A stretch of 64,000 nucleotides of DNA. It comes from Neisseria perflava (GTDB lineage Bacteria > Pseudomonadota > Gammaproteobacteria > Burkholderiales > Neisseriaceae). Under the pieces are notes generated by a model. That model had not been told where the DNA came from, searched no databases, and worked only from the letters and a program-made list of their open reading frames with translations. This document shows positions 8,926 through 17,657 of the stretch, piece by piece (position 1 is the first letter of the stretch; every line of letters begins with the position of its first letter). The DNA is taken from contig NZ_JALJYC010000007.1 in the NCBI RefSeq assembly GCF_024170405.1, positions 27,808 to 91,807 of the forward strand, read 5' to 3'. The position numbers and the translations under genes were made by a program.

Positions 8926-10218
8926 ATGCAAAATATGCAAAATTCTCCGGCAAGAAAGCAGCGCATCAGATTGTTGTGCCGCTTAATCAAACGCATGTCG
9001 GCTGCATCCGTGCTGTACTTGATGGTATCGCAGCATGCTTACGCCGCCGTGGAGTTGAAAGACATCCTTAAAGGCTCGCTGGTTTCTGATCCGATTATCA
9101 TGGAAGCGAAAGCAGATGAAGAATCTGCCAAAAGTACGACTAAAGCGACATTTGCCCAGCATTATCCTGTTTTGGCTTTAACTGGTACGCAAGTTATCGC
9201 CCAAAAACACCAATATTCCAGTAATGATTTGGATGATGGCTTGGGTGTGCGCGGCAGTGTCAATGTCTATTCTTGGGGCGCAATCCAAGCAGCCGTCAAA
9301 CGCGATAAATTCAAAGAAACTTATTTCAAACATAAATATTATGAAACCCAAGAGCAGTTGGGTAAAGATATTGGTGAACTTTACCTTGCCGTCTTGCGCG
9401 CGAAAGAGACTTTGCTGGTACATCAGCAGAGCTTGGTTCGTCACAATAATTTGATGAAAGATTTGAATGTCATCGTCAAATACGACAGCGGTCGCCGTTC
9501 GGAGCTGATTGAAGCACGTTCACGCTTGTTGCAGGTTGAATCTTCCATTGCGCAACAACGCCGTACCATGGAATTGGCATTGAGCCGATTGTCTCGTTAT
9601 ACGGGCAAGCCGTTAACGGCTAATGATTTGACCGATCCGTTTTCAGGTGATACTGCGGCCAGTTTTATCCAGAATTACCGCAATCCGGATAAAAATACCA
9701 ATCCTTCTTATCAGGCGCAATTGGCCGAACAAAAAGCGGCAGGAGCGGAATTGGATATGTCCCGCAAGCAGCGCTTGCCTTCGGTTAATATCGAGGGTAA
9801 TGCCAACCGTACCGACAAACAGGTTTATTTCAATGTCGTATGGAACGTATTGGATATTGCGGCGCGTCATAATGTCAGTAAAAATGCTCAAGTCTTGGCT
9901 GCTGCTGAAGCGCGTACCGAGCAAATCCTGAAAGATAACGAAGAAAAAAGCCGTACTGCCGAAATCAATATGGTGCAAAACGAGCAGCGTGCCAATATTA
10001 CCGCCCAGCATATTGAAGCGCAAAAAGACGTAGTAAAAACGTATGAGCTGCAATTTAGAATTGCCCGCCGTACATTAACCGACGTTTTAGGCGCTTATAC
10101 GACCTTGTCTGGTATCGAGCAAGATAATGTGACAGCACGCAACGATTTTCGAGATGCGGCCTTGCAATATTTGATTACTCAATCACAAGTCGCTAATTGG
10201 GCTGGTGTGCAGCAATAA
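8926..10218 (+). CDS. TolC-like outer-membrane component of a type I secretion system
   Basis: A 430-residue outer-membrane efflux protein, the trans-envelope channel of a type I exporter. A basic n-region then MSAASVLYLMVSQHAYA looks like a signal peptide. The mature part has the two-repeat, helix-rich TolC architecture (long heptad segments such as LLQVESSIAQQRRTMELALSRLSRYTG and the second-repeat DVVKTYELQFRIARRTLTDVLGAY). The ATG at 8926 is chosen to give a reasonable signal; an in-frame TTG at 8878 and GTG at 8917 are alternatives. The ABC exporter gene follows 36 bases later, which fixes its role as a dedicated partner. Confidence 0.85.
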   Translation: MQNMQNSPARKQRIRLLCRLIKRMSAASVLYLMVSQHAYAAVELKDILKGSLVSDPIIMEAKADEESAKSTTKATFAQHYPVLALTGTQVIAQKHQYSSNDLDDGLGVRGSVNVYSWGAIQAAVKRDKFKETYFKHKYYETQEQLGKDIGELYLAVLRAKETLLVHQQSLVRHNNLMKDLNVIVKYDSGRRSELIEARSRLLQVESSIAQQRRTMELALSRLSRYTGKPLTANDLTDPFSGDTAASFIQNYRNPDKNTNPSYQAQLAEQKAAGAELDMSRKQRLPSVNIEGNANRTDKQVYFNVVWNVLDIAARHNVSKNAQVLAAAEARTEQILKDNEEKSRTAEINMVQNEQRANITAQHIEAQKDVVKTYELQFRIARRTLTDVLGAYTTLSGIEQDNVTARNDFRDAALQYLITQSQVANWAGVQQ

Positions 10219-10254
10219 CATTAAAAATTTATAATCATTACGTAAATTATCATC

Positions 10255-12480
10255 ATGAAAGCTATTATTGAACATATTGCGTTGGTAACCCGTCTGTTGG
10301 GGGCGCCGGTGTCGGAGGCTGCGCTCTCTGCCGAGGTGGTGCGGGACAGGAAGCTCAACGTCAACTATCATTCGCTCACAGAAGTCTTACGCAGTCACGG
10401 CTTTGAAAATACGCTGTCCAAGCGGAAGTTGGAAGATATTCCGTCTTTGGCTGTGCCGGTATTAATCATACTGCACAACGAAGAAGCAGCTGTCATTACC
10501 GAAATCGAAGGCTCGGGCAATGACCGCAAATACCATATCCGCCAAGTTGACGGTTTGGAGCAAGAGCTCGACCATGCCCAATTATCCGTTTTGTACTTGG
10601 GTTATTGTTGGTTTATCAAACCCAAAATGACGGTAGATAACCGTTCGGAATTGCCGGAATACCATTTGCCGAAATCATGGTTTTGGAAAGTCATTTGGCG
10701 TTTCCGTGGTTATTACTACCAAGTCATTTTGGCAACTTTCATCATCAACTTCTTGGCATTGGTGACGTCGCTGTATTTGATGAACGTTTATGACCGGGTA
10801 GTCCCAAACCAAGCTTATGAAACCCTTTGGGTATTGACCATTGGCGTGATTTTGTCGATTACATTCGAATTTATCGCCAAGATGATTCGTGGTCATTTAA
10901 CCGATATTGCCGGTAAAAAATCCGATTTGATTATTAGCTCGGCCTTATTCCGCCGAGTGATGGCTTTGCGCTTGATTGACCGTCCGATTTCTTCCGGTTC
11001 TTATGCCAGCAACTTGCGCGAGTTCGAGGCTGTGCGCGAGTTCATGACCAGTGCCAGCTTACTGACTTTGGTGGATTTGCCTTTCTTACTGCTGTTTGTG
11101 GCTGTTATCAGCATTATCGGCGGTAAATTGGCCTTGGTGCCGTTAACTATTATTCCAATCGTTATTGTTGTTAGCATTTTAATGCAGCGGCCTATTGCCC
11201 GTTTGATGAACGAGACCATGAAAGAAGGTTCTCAGCGTTCAGGTTTAGCTGTGGAGGCGGTTGAAGGTATTGAAACGCTGAAAACCAACAATGCGGTTAC
11301 CTGGGCTCAACAACGCTGGGATGAATATACGGCTAAAACAGCTGCCTCGGCCATTAAGCTGAAAGATACCAGCAATTTTATGATTTTCTTTTCTGCGGCT
11401 ATGGTTCAGTTGAATACCATCGGTTTGGTGGTTGTTGGTACCTATCTGGTCAATGCAGAGAATGTCGATAGCCGCATTACTATGGGTGCATTGATTGCTT
11501 CCGTTATTTTGTCGGGTCGTGCATTGTCGCCATTGACGCAGGTTGCCAGTTTGGCAACCCGCTTCCAGCAAGCGAAACTGGCGTTACAGGGCGTGAATGA
11601 AATGGTTGAGCGTCCCATTGAGCGTGACCCTGAGCGTACTTACATCACTTTAGACCGCGTTGAAGGTCAGATTGCCTTTGAGGATGTATCCTTCAAATAT
11701 GGTGAAGATGGGGCAGAAGCTTTAAGCGGAATCCGCTTGAATATCAAGCCGGGTGAGAAAGTCGGTATTCTAGGTAAAATCGGTAGCGGTAAAAGTACCA
11801 TGCTGAAATTAGCCAGTGGCCTTTATGATACCGGTAAGGGTAATGTAACTCTAGATGGCGTGGACATGCGCCAAATCGATCCGAATTTCTTGCGCAGCCA
11901 AGTATTGTTGCTGAGTCAGTCTCCGCGTCTCTTTTTGGGTACGCTGCGTGAAAACTTGGATTTGGCGCGTACCGATAGTTATTCTACCGACCAAGAGTTG
12001 ATTCAAGCCCTGCACCGTTTTGGTTTGGATCGGATTATCCGAAACCACCCGCGTGGTCTAGATATGCCGTTGGGTGAAGACGGTATGGGCTTGTCCGGCG
12101 GTCAGAAACAGATTGTGGCATTGGCACGTATGACCTTGCGTGATCCGCGTGTCGTTTTGCTGGATGAACCGACGACCAGCCTTGACCAAGGTACGGAACG
12201 GGTAGCTTTGAATGCCATCGCTCAGTGGGTCAAAGACCGCACAATGGTCATTGTGACCCACCGACCTCAGGTTCTGCAGATTGTAAACCGTATCGTTGTT
12301 GTTGATAACGGTAAAGTGGTTATGGATGGCCCGCGTGATTTGGTATTGCAAAAACTGATGCAAAATGAAAATGCGAAGCGCAATACGGCACAAAATCAGA
12401 ATGCGACCACTAAAGTTAGTTCGCAGACCATTCAGTTGAATCGTAAATCGAATGCGGCGGAAGCGGGAAAACAACAATAA
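10255..12480 (+). CDS. Type I secretion ABC exporter (LapB/LssB-like permease-ATPase)
   Basis: A 741-residue inner-membrane exporter. Residues 1-130 form a C39-like domain with no Cys before Cys118, so the protease Cys is missing and the domain is probably a substrate-docking C39-like module. Six transmembrane helices follow (about 155-430). The ATPase has Walker A GKIGSGKST near residue 508, signature LSGGQKQ near 613 and Walker B VVLLDEPTTSLD near 632. Arrangement and length match the LssB/LapB family that exports large RTX adhesins. The polar Gln/Asn-rich C-terminal tail (after about 700) is unusual. Part of a three-gene operon. Confidence 0.88.
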   Translation: MKAIIEHIALVTRLLGAPVSEAALSAEVVRDRKLNVNYHSLTEVLRSHGFENTLSKRKLEDIPSLAVPVLIILHNEEAAVITEIEGSGNDRKYHIRQVDGLEQELDHAQLSVLYLGYCWFIKPKMTVDNRSELPEYHLPKSWFWKVIWRFRGYYYQVILATFIINFLALVTSLYLMNVYDRVVPNQAYETLWVLTIGVILSITFEFIAKMIRGHLTDIAGKKSDLIISSALFRRVMALRLIDRPISSGSYASNLREFEAVREFMTSASLLTLVDLPFLLLFVAVISIIGGKLALVPLTIIPIVIVVSILMQRPIARLMNETMKEGSQRSGLAVEAVEGIETLKTNNAVTWAQQRWDEYTAKTAASAIKLKDTSNFMIFFSAAMVQLNTIGLVVVGTYLVNAENVDSRITMGALIASVILSGRALSPLTQVASLATRFQQAKLALQGVNEMVERPIERDPERTYITLDRVEGQIAFEDVSFKYGEDGAEALSGIRLNIKPGEKVGILGKIGSGKSTMLKLASGLYDTGKGNVTLDGVDMRQIDPNFLRSQVLLLSQSPRLFLGTLRENLDLARTDSYSTDQELIQALHRFGLDRIIRNHPRGLDMPLGEDGMGLSGGQKQIVALARMTLRDPRVVLLDEPTTSLDQGTERVALNAIAQWVKDRTMVIVTHRPQVLQIVNRIVVVDNGKVVMDGPRDLVLQKLMQNENAKRNTAQNQNATTKVSSQTIQLNRKSNAAEAGKQQ

Positions 12481-12522
12481 GGCAGAGTGAATCTCTCGTC
12501 ATTTCGGAAAGCTATTGAAATC

Positions 12523-13773
12523 ATGAGCAACGAAAATAAAGTAAATTCAACCAAGGAAAGCATTAAATCTAAAGATTTACATCTGATTAATGATTTGAAT
12601 GCGGCCTTGCAAAAAGAGAAGCATAGTGGGCAGCTTTGGGTCATTACGCTGTTTTTTGCCTTCTTGGTAGTATTTGTTATCTGGGCTTATAACAGTCCCT
12701 TGGAAGAAGTTGTACGTGGACAGGGTAATGTCATTCCAAGTAGTAGGGAGCAAATTATTCAGAGTTTGGATCCGGGCATTGTTAGCGAAATCTTGGTCAA
12801 AGAAGGCGATATTGTTGAAAAAGGCCAGATTTTGATTAAATTGGATGATACTCGTAGTGCCGCTATTCTTCGGGAGAGTGAAGCCAAAGTAGAAAACTTG
12901 CAGGCAACAGTTGCACGCTTGAAAGCTGAAGCTTATGGCACGGAATTGACATTTCCTAAAAATGTTAGTAATGAGTTGCGCCAACGCGAGCAGGCTGCAT
13001 ACATTGCCCGCCGCCGTGCGGTAACGGATGCCCTGCAAAGCTTGACTGCCAGCAAAGCATCTTTGGATAAAGAGATTCAGATTACCGCTCCTATGGTAGC
13101 TCAAGGGGTTGTATCAGAAGTTGAGTTGCTGCGCATGCAACGTCAGTCTAGTGATTTTGCCTTGCAGATTGACGAGCGGAAAAACCGCTACATGACCGAT
13201 GCCAATAACGAATTGGTAAAAGCCGAAGCGGAATTGGCTCAAGCTCAAGAAACCATGGCAATGCGTGCCGACCCTGTTGAGCATGCAATGATTCGCGCTC
13301 CGATGCATGGTATTGTGAAAGACATTAAAAACAATACAGTAGGTGGTGTAGTAACAGCGGGTCAGGAAATCATGCAGATTGTGCCGTTGAATGACAAACT
13401 TTTGGTTGAAGCCTATGTTCGTCCGCAGGACGTTGCGTTCTTGCGTCCGGGACAAACTGCTCTGGTACGGGTTAGTGCTTATGATTATGCACTGTATGGC
13501 GGTTTAGATGGCAAAGTAACCTTAATCAGCCCGGATACCATCAGCAACTCTAACCAAGCAAGAGCCAACGATTTGAAATTGGATCCGAGCCAAGTGTATT
13601 ATCGAATTTTGGTTGAAACCACCGGCAACACCTTGACCGATAAAAACGGTAAAAAAATGGAGATTATTCCGGGTATGGTGGCAACGGTCGATATTAAAAC
13701 AGGTGAGAAAACAGTATTCCAATACCTCATCAAACCGATTACCCGTATGAAACGTGCGATGAGCGAGCGCTGA
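12523..13773 (+). CDS. HlyD/LapC-type membrane-fusion adaptor of type I secretion
   Basis: A 416-residue periplasmic adaptor with one N-terminal transmembrane helix (about residues 34-54), biotinyl-lipoyl-like halves (VRGQGNVIPSSREQIIQSLDPGIVSEILVKEGDIVEKGQILIKLDDTRS, and a return half around RAPMHGIVKDI) and a long coiled-coil hairpin between them. It bridges the ABC exporter to the outer-membrane channel. An earlier GTG at 12487 is also in frame; the ATG at 12523 follows GGAAAG and is preferred. It ends the operon at an AT-type DUS terminator. No RTX adhesin, LapG protease or LapD gene is near. Confidence 0.88.
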   Translation: MSNENKVNSTKESIKSKDLHLINDLNAALQKEKHSGQLWVITLFFAFLVVFVIWAYNSPLEEVVRGQGNVIPSSREQIIQSLDPGIVSEILVKEGDIVEKGQILIKLDDTRSAAILRESEAKVENLQATVARLKAEAYGTELTFPKNVSNELRQREQAAYIARRRAVTDALQSLTASKASLDKEIQITAPMVAQGVVSEVELLRMQRQSSDFALQIDERKNRYMTDANNELVKAEAELAQAQETMAMRADPVEHAMIRAPMHGIVKDIKNNTVGGVVTAGQEIMQIVPLNDKLLVEAYVRPQDVAFLRPGQTALVRVSAYDYALYGGLDGKVTLISPDTISNSNQARANDLKLDPSQVYYRILVETTGNTLTDKNGKKMEIIPGMVATVDIKTGEKTVFQYLIKPITRMKRAMSER

Positions 13774-13790
13774 TTCATTCTTAACTTATC

Positions 13791-13820
13791 AAATGCCGTC
13801 TGAAAATTCAGACGGCATTT
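13791..13820. terminator. Terminator of the type I secretion operon
   Basis: Inverted pair of the rarer AT-type DUS (AAATGCCGTCTGAA with its inverse) and a two-base loop, followed by TTATTTT. Confidence 0.85.
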
Positions 13821-13895
13821 TTATTTTAATAACGGGCTTATCGTTTTACAGAACTTTGGCTTATGACAATATGAATATGAAGACAGAACTGATAA

Positions 13896-13931
13896 AAAAG
13901 GCTTCCCATCATTTATTATGGAAAGCCTTTT
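13896..13931 (-). terminator. galU terminator
   Basis: AAAAGGCTTTCC-type stem (minus strand) ending in a T-run, just after the galU stop. It contains no DUS. Confidence 0.75.
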
Positions 13932-13951
13932 AGGTTTCTTACTGAGGTTGC

Positions 13952-14818
13952 TTACTTAGCATATTGCTTTAACAGTTCTTTGAATTCTTTACCCGTTTCA
14001 GGATGTTTCAAACCATAAGCAACGGTGGCTTCCAAGTAGCCCAATTTACTGCCGCAGTCGTAGCGTTTGCCTTTAAAGGCATGAGCCAAGACAAATTCGT
14101 GATCCAGCAGGCGGGAAATACCGTCGGTCAGTTGGATTTCGTTACCGGCACCGCGCGGCAGATCGGTCAGCAAATCGAAAATGCGCGGGGTCAGGATATA
14201 GCGGCCGACGACGGCAAGATTGGAAGGTGCTTCTTCCGGTTTTGGTTTTTCCACGATATTGGTCACGCGCTGGTAGCTTTTCAGCTGTTCGACTTCGACG
14301 ATACCGTAAGAGCCGGTTTGCGAAGGATCAACGGTTTCTACGCCCAAAACGCTGTTGCCGCTTTGGTTATAAATATCCACCATCTGTTTCAGCGCACCTT
14401 GCGGCGCATCAATCAGGTCATCCGCCAAAATGACGGCAAAAGGATTATCACCCACGGCAGCGCGTGCGCACAATACGGCGTGACCCAGACCCAAGGCTTC
14501 GGCTTGGCGGATATACAGGCAGGTAATATTAGACGGCAGAATGTCTTTCACCGTAGCCAGCAGTTTTTCTTTATGGCGTTGTTCCAATTCGGTTTCCAGC
14601 TCATAGGCTTTATCGAAATGGTCTTCGATGCTGCGCTTATTGCGGCCGGTTACAAAGACCATCTCGGTACAACCGGCGGCTACGGCTTCTTCCACTGCAT
14701 ATTGAATCAGCGGTTTGTCCACAATCGGCAGCATTTCTTTTGGGCTGGCTTTGGTGGCAGGCAGGAAACGTGTGCCCATACCGGCAACAGGGAAGACAGC
14801 TTTTTTAATCGGTTTCAT
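13952..14818 (-). CDS. galU: UTP--glucose-1-phosphate uridylyltransferase
   Basis: A 288-residue nucleotidyltransferase that makes UDP-glucose from UTP and glucose-1-phosphate. The N-terminal GMGTRFLPATKASPKEMLPIVDKPLIQY signature is complete, as are DD (ILADDLID), VVGRYILTP and the late KGKRYDCGSKLGY. The start at 14818 (MKPIKKAVFPVAG) follows CGGAG by a few bases; ten further upstream in-frame codons are not needed. UDP-glucose is the substrate of the UDP-glucose dehydrogenase encoded at 28.8 kb, so these two genes can together provide UDP-glucuronate. Confidence 0.95.
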   Translation of the reverse strand: MKPIKKAVFPVAGMGTRFLPATKASPKEMLPIVDKPLIQYAVEEAVAAGCTEMVFVTGRNKRSIEDHFDKAYELETELEQRHKEKLLATVKDILPSNITCLYIRQAEALGLGHAVLCARAAVGDNPFAVILADDLIDAPQGALKQMVDIYNQSGNSVLGVETVDPSQTGSYGIVEVEQLKSYQRVTNIVEKPKPEEAPSNLAVVGRYILTPRIFDLLTDLPRGAGNEIQLTDGISRLLDHEFVLAHAFKGKRYDCGSKLGYLEATVAYGLKHPETGKEFKELLKQYAK

Positions 14819-14897
14819 GGTTTCTCCGTAGGGTAAGAGGATTTTCAATTTTACAGGATAAAAGAAATAGCGCAGTTAAAGCATAGAAAGTTCGTGT

Positions 14898-17348
14898 TTA
14901 TGCTTGTAACAGCGCCAATAAAGCTTGTTCGTCTAAAACGGTAACGCCCAGCGTATTGGCTTTTTCCAGTTTGCTGCCGGCAGCTTCGCCTGCTACGACG
15001 TAGTCGGTTTTTTTCGACACGCTGCCGGAAACTTTGCCACCAGCTGCTTCAATCATGGCTTGCGCTTCATCACGCTTGAGCGTGGGCAATGTGCCGGTTA
15101 AGACGAAGGTTTTACCGGCAACAGCGGACGGTATATCGGCTATCGTAACAGTTTCAGACGGCATATGCGCCAAAAATTGCTGCATGGTCTTTAAAAGCGA
15201 CGAATTGCGGGTAACGCTGCGCCAAGCCTGCCAGTCGGCGCTTAGGGCTTTGTCGTTTAATAAACCCTCTATGCTTTTTCCCGCCAGCTCCCACAGCGCA
15301 ACGGCCTTGTTTTCGCTGATTTTGAAATCGGGCAGACGGCTGATCCATTTTTCCGGCGTGACATATTGCGCCAGCGGTAGGGTAACGGTTTGATTTTTGG
15401 GCGCAACGCCAACGGTTAATAATTCGTCTATCATCGCCTGCTGCTCGCTTTGAGCGAAGAAATGGGCAATGGAGCGGGCAACCACCGCGCCGATGTCGGG
15501 CAGACAGGCCAAAACCGGTTCCGGCGCATGGCGCACGTTTTCCAAACTGCCGAAGGCTTGCGCCAAAACTTTAGCGGTGCGCTCGCCGACATGCCGGATA
15601 CCGAGAGCGAAGAGGAAGCGCGCCAATTCGGGCTGTTTGCTCGCTTCAATACCGGCAAGGATATTTTCCGCCCATTTGGTCGGCTGCTTTTTATTGCTGT
15701 CTTTTACATTATCCAGCAATAAATCATCGGCGTGTTCGGCGGTGTTTTCAGACGGCATTGCCTCGGCCTGTTCCTTCATTTTTTGCAAAGTCGGAATATC
15801 GAGGCGGTACAAATCGGCGAAATGCCGCACCAAATCTTGCGCCACCAACTGCTCAATTTGCTTCTGACCCAAACCGTCGATGTCCATCGCTTTGCGTGAA
15901 GCAAAATGAATCAGCCCTTGCGCACGCTGCGCTTGGCACAGCATACCGCCGCTGCAACGCGCCACCGCTTCGCCGTCTTCTTTTTCGATCGCGCTGTGGC
16001 AAATAGGGCAGTGTTCTGGGAGGCGGTAGGGCGGATACAGCGGAACTTGTCGGGCATGTTCAGACGGCCTCGCTTCGGCAAACAAATCGTCTTGCAGGCC
16101 GTCTGAAATTTCTATTTTTTCGTCAATCGTTTGTATCGGCCGCCGCTCGAATACCACGCGCACCACTTCGGGAATCACGTCTCCTGCGCGGCACACCACC
16201 ACGGTATCGCCGACGCGCACGTCTTTGCGCTGCGTTTCGCCTTCGTTGTGCAAAGTGGCGTTGGTCACGGTCACGCCGCCGACAAATACCGGCTGCAAAC
16301 GTGCCACCGGCGTCACTGCGCCGGTACGTCCAACCTGCACGTCAATCGCCTCCACCAGCGTCAGCGCTTCTTCGGCGGGGAATTTGTGCGCAATCGCCCA
16401 ACGCGGGGCGCGCGAGATAAAGCCCAGCGTTTCTTGCTGCGCTAGGCTGTTGACCTTGACCACCATGCCGTCGATTTCATAAGGCAGGGTAGGGCGTTTT
16501 TGCTGCATTTGCTCGTAAAAAGCCAATACTGCGGCTATATTCGGGAAACAGGCGTAGTTACCGTCTGGCAGGCTGAAGCCTAAATCATGCGCATACGCCA
16601 GCTCGTCCATATGACTGGAGAGCGTGCGGCCGCCTTGCTGCTGCGCAATGCTGTAAGCGAAAAAATGCAGTTTGCGCCTCGCGGTGATTTTTGAATCCAG
16701 TTGGCGCAGGCTGCCGGCGGCGGCATTGCGCGGATTGGCAAACGGCTTTTGATTATGCTCGGCTTGGCGTTGGTTAAGAGCGGCAAAATCGGCTTTCAAC
16801 ATCAACACTTCGCCGCGCATTTCAATCAATGCGGGTACATCGTCACCATGCAGGCGCAGCGGGATATTGCTGATGGTTTTGGCGTTTTGCGTAACATCTT
16901 CGCCGCTGGTTCCATCGCCGCGCGTGGCGGCTTGCACCAACACGCCGTTGCGGTAAAGCAGGCTGATGGCAAGGCCGTCAAACTTCGGCTCGATGACATA
17001 TTCGGGCGTTTCCGGACCTAAACCACCGCGCACGCGTTCGTCAAACGCATACATTTCGCTGTGGTCAAACACGCCGTTTTCGTCTTGCGGCGAAAAGGCA
17101 TTGGTCAGCGACAACATCGGCACTTCGTGGCGCACGCTGGTAAAGCCGCTCAAGGCTGCACCGCCGACACGTTGGGTCGGGCTGTCGGGCTGCTTAAGCT
17201 CGGGGTATTCGCGTTCCAAGGCTTCTAATTCGCGGAACAGACGGTCGTATTCGGCATCGGGTACGCTGGGCGCGTCTAGGGTGTAATATTCGTAGCCGTA
17301 GCGGTTGAGCAGGGCAGTGAGGTGTTGGATTTTTTCGCTTGGGGTCAT
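14898..17348 (-). CDS. ligA: NAD-dependent DNA ligase with DUS-encoded insertions
   Basis: An 816-residue LigA that seals nicks during replication and repair. The adenylation domain has KFDG (YVIEPKFDGLAISLLY). The OB fold, the zinc finger CPIC...C...C (HCPICHSAIEKEDGEAVARCSGGMLC), the helix-hairpin-helix region and the C-terminal BRCT domain (GKTFVLTGTLPTLKRDEAQAMIEAAGG) follow in order. It is about 145 residues longer than E. coli LigA (671). The extra length includes stretches encoded by four DUS copies: 15153-15164, 15747-15758, 16059-16070 and 16096-16107. Neighbour zipA is the classical partner. All catalytic parts appear intact. Confidence 0.95.
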   Translation of the reverse strand: MTPSEKIQHLTALLNRYGYEYYTLDAPSVPDAEYDRLFRELEALEREYPELKQPDSPTQRVGGAALSGFTSVRHEVPMLSLTNAFSPQDENGVFDHSEMYAFDERVRGGLGPETPEYVIEPKFDGLAISLLYRNGVLVQAATRGDGTSGEDVTQNAKTISNIPLRLHGDDVPALIEMRGEVLMLKADFAALNQRQAEHNQKPFANPRNAAAGSLRQLDSKITARRKLHFFAYSIAQQQGGRTLSSHMDELAYAHDLGFSLPDGNYACFPNIAAVLAFYEQMQQKRPTLPYEIDGMVVKVNSLAQQETLGFISRAPRWAIAHKFPAEEALTLVEAIDVQVGRTGAVTPVARLQPVFVGGVTVTNATLHNEGETQRKDVRVGDTVVVCRAGDVIPEVVRVVFERRPIQTIDEKIEISDGLQDDLFAEARPSEHARQVPLYPPYRLPEHCPICHSAIEKEDGEAVARCSGGMLCQAQRAQGLIHFASRKAMDIDGLGQKQIEQLVAQDLVRHFADLYRLDIPTLQKMKEQAEAMPSENTAEHADDLLLDNVKDSNKKQPTKWAENILAGIEASKQPELARFLFALGIRHVGERTAKVLAQAFGSLENVRHAPEPVLACLPDIGAVVARSIAHFFAQSEQQAMIDELLTVGVAPKNQTVTLPLAQYVTPEKWISRLPDFKISENKAVALWELAGKSIEGLLNDKALSADWQAWRSVTRNSSLLKTMQQFLAHMPSETVTIADIPSAVAGKTFVLTGTLPTLKRDEAQAMIEAAGGKVSGSVSKKTDYVVAGEAAGSKLEKANTLGVTVLDEQALLALLQA

Positions 17349-17385
17349 GATGTATGGGATGTTTCAGACGGCCTGTTTGATAGGT

Positions 17386-17535
17386 TATAGCCGTCCCGTT
17401 AGCTTGATACAGCGTTGCTGCGCCTTGCTCAAAGGGGGGCTTGACTAAGCTGCCGAAGCAGCAAGTCTCGCCGACCCGTACTACTTGTACTGTCTGCGGC
17501 TTGCTGCCTTGTCTCAAACCAACGAAACGACTATA
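17386..17535 (-). mobile_element. Correia-like repeat element (CREE-like MITE)
   Basis: A 150-base element begins TATAG and ends CTATA. Read on the minus strand it runs TATAGTCG, GACAAGGC, AAGCCGCAGACAGTACAA, TAGTACGG, GCTTCGGCAGCTTAG, TTTGAGCAAGGCG and GCAACGCTGTA. This is the same order of blocks I know from the Correia repeat enclosed element of N. meningitidis and N. gonorrhoeae, with scattered substitutions and diverged terminal repeats. The size fits the 100-155 base Correia class. It lies between ligA and zipA. Confidence 0.8.
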
Positions 17536-17603
17536 TTATTCACATAAATAAAAAGGCCGTCTGAAAATAAAATAAACAGTTTGGATTGTACCTGAAAATC
17601 GCT

Positions 17604-17642
17604 AAAAAAAGCGGATATGCCGAAAAGACATACCCGCTTTTT
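17604..17642 (-). terminator. zipA terminator
   Basis: Stem AAAAAGCGGGTATG paired across a short loop (one mismatch) with a terminal T-run on the minus strand, 16 bases after the zipA stop. Confidence 0.75.
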
Positions 17643-17657
17643 ATATTGCAAACCGGT

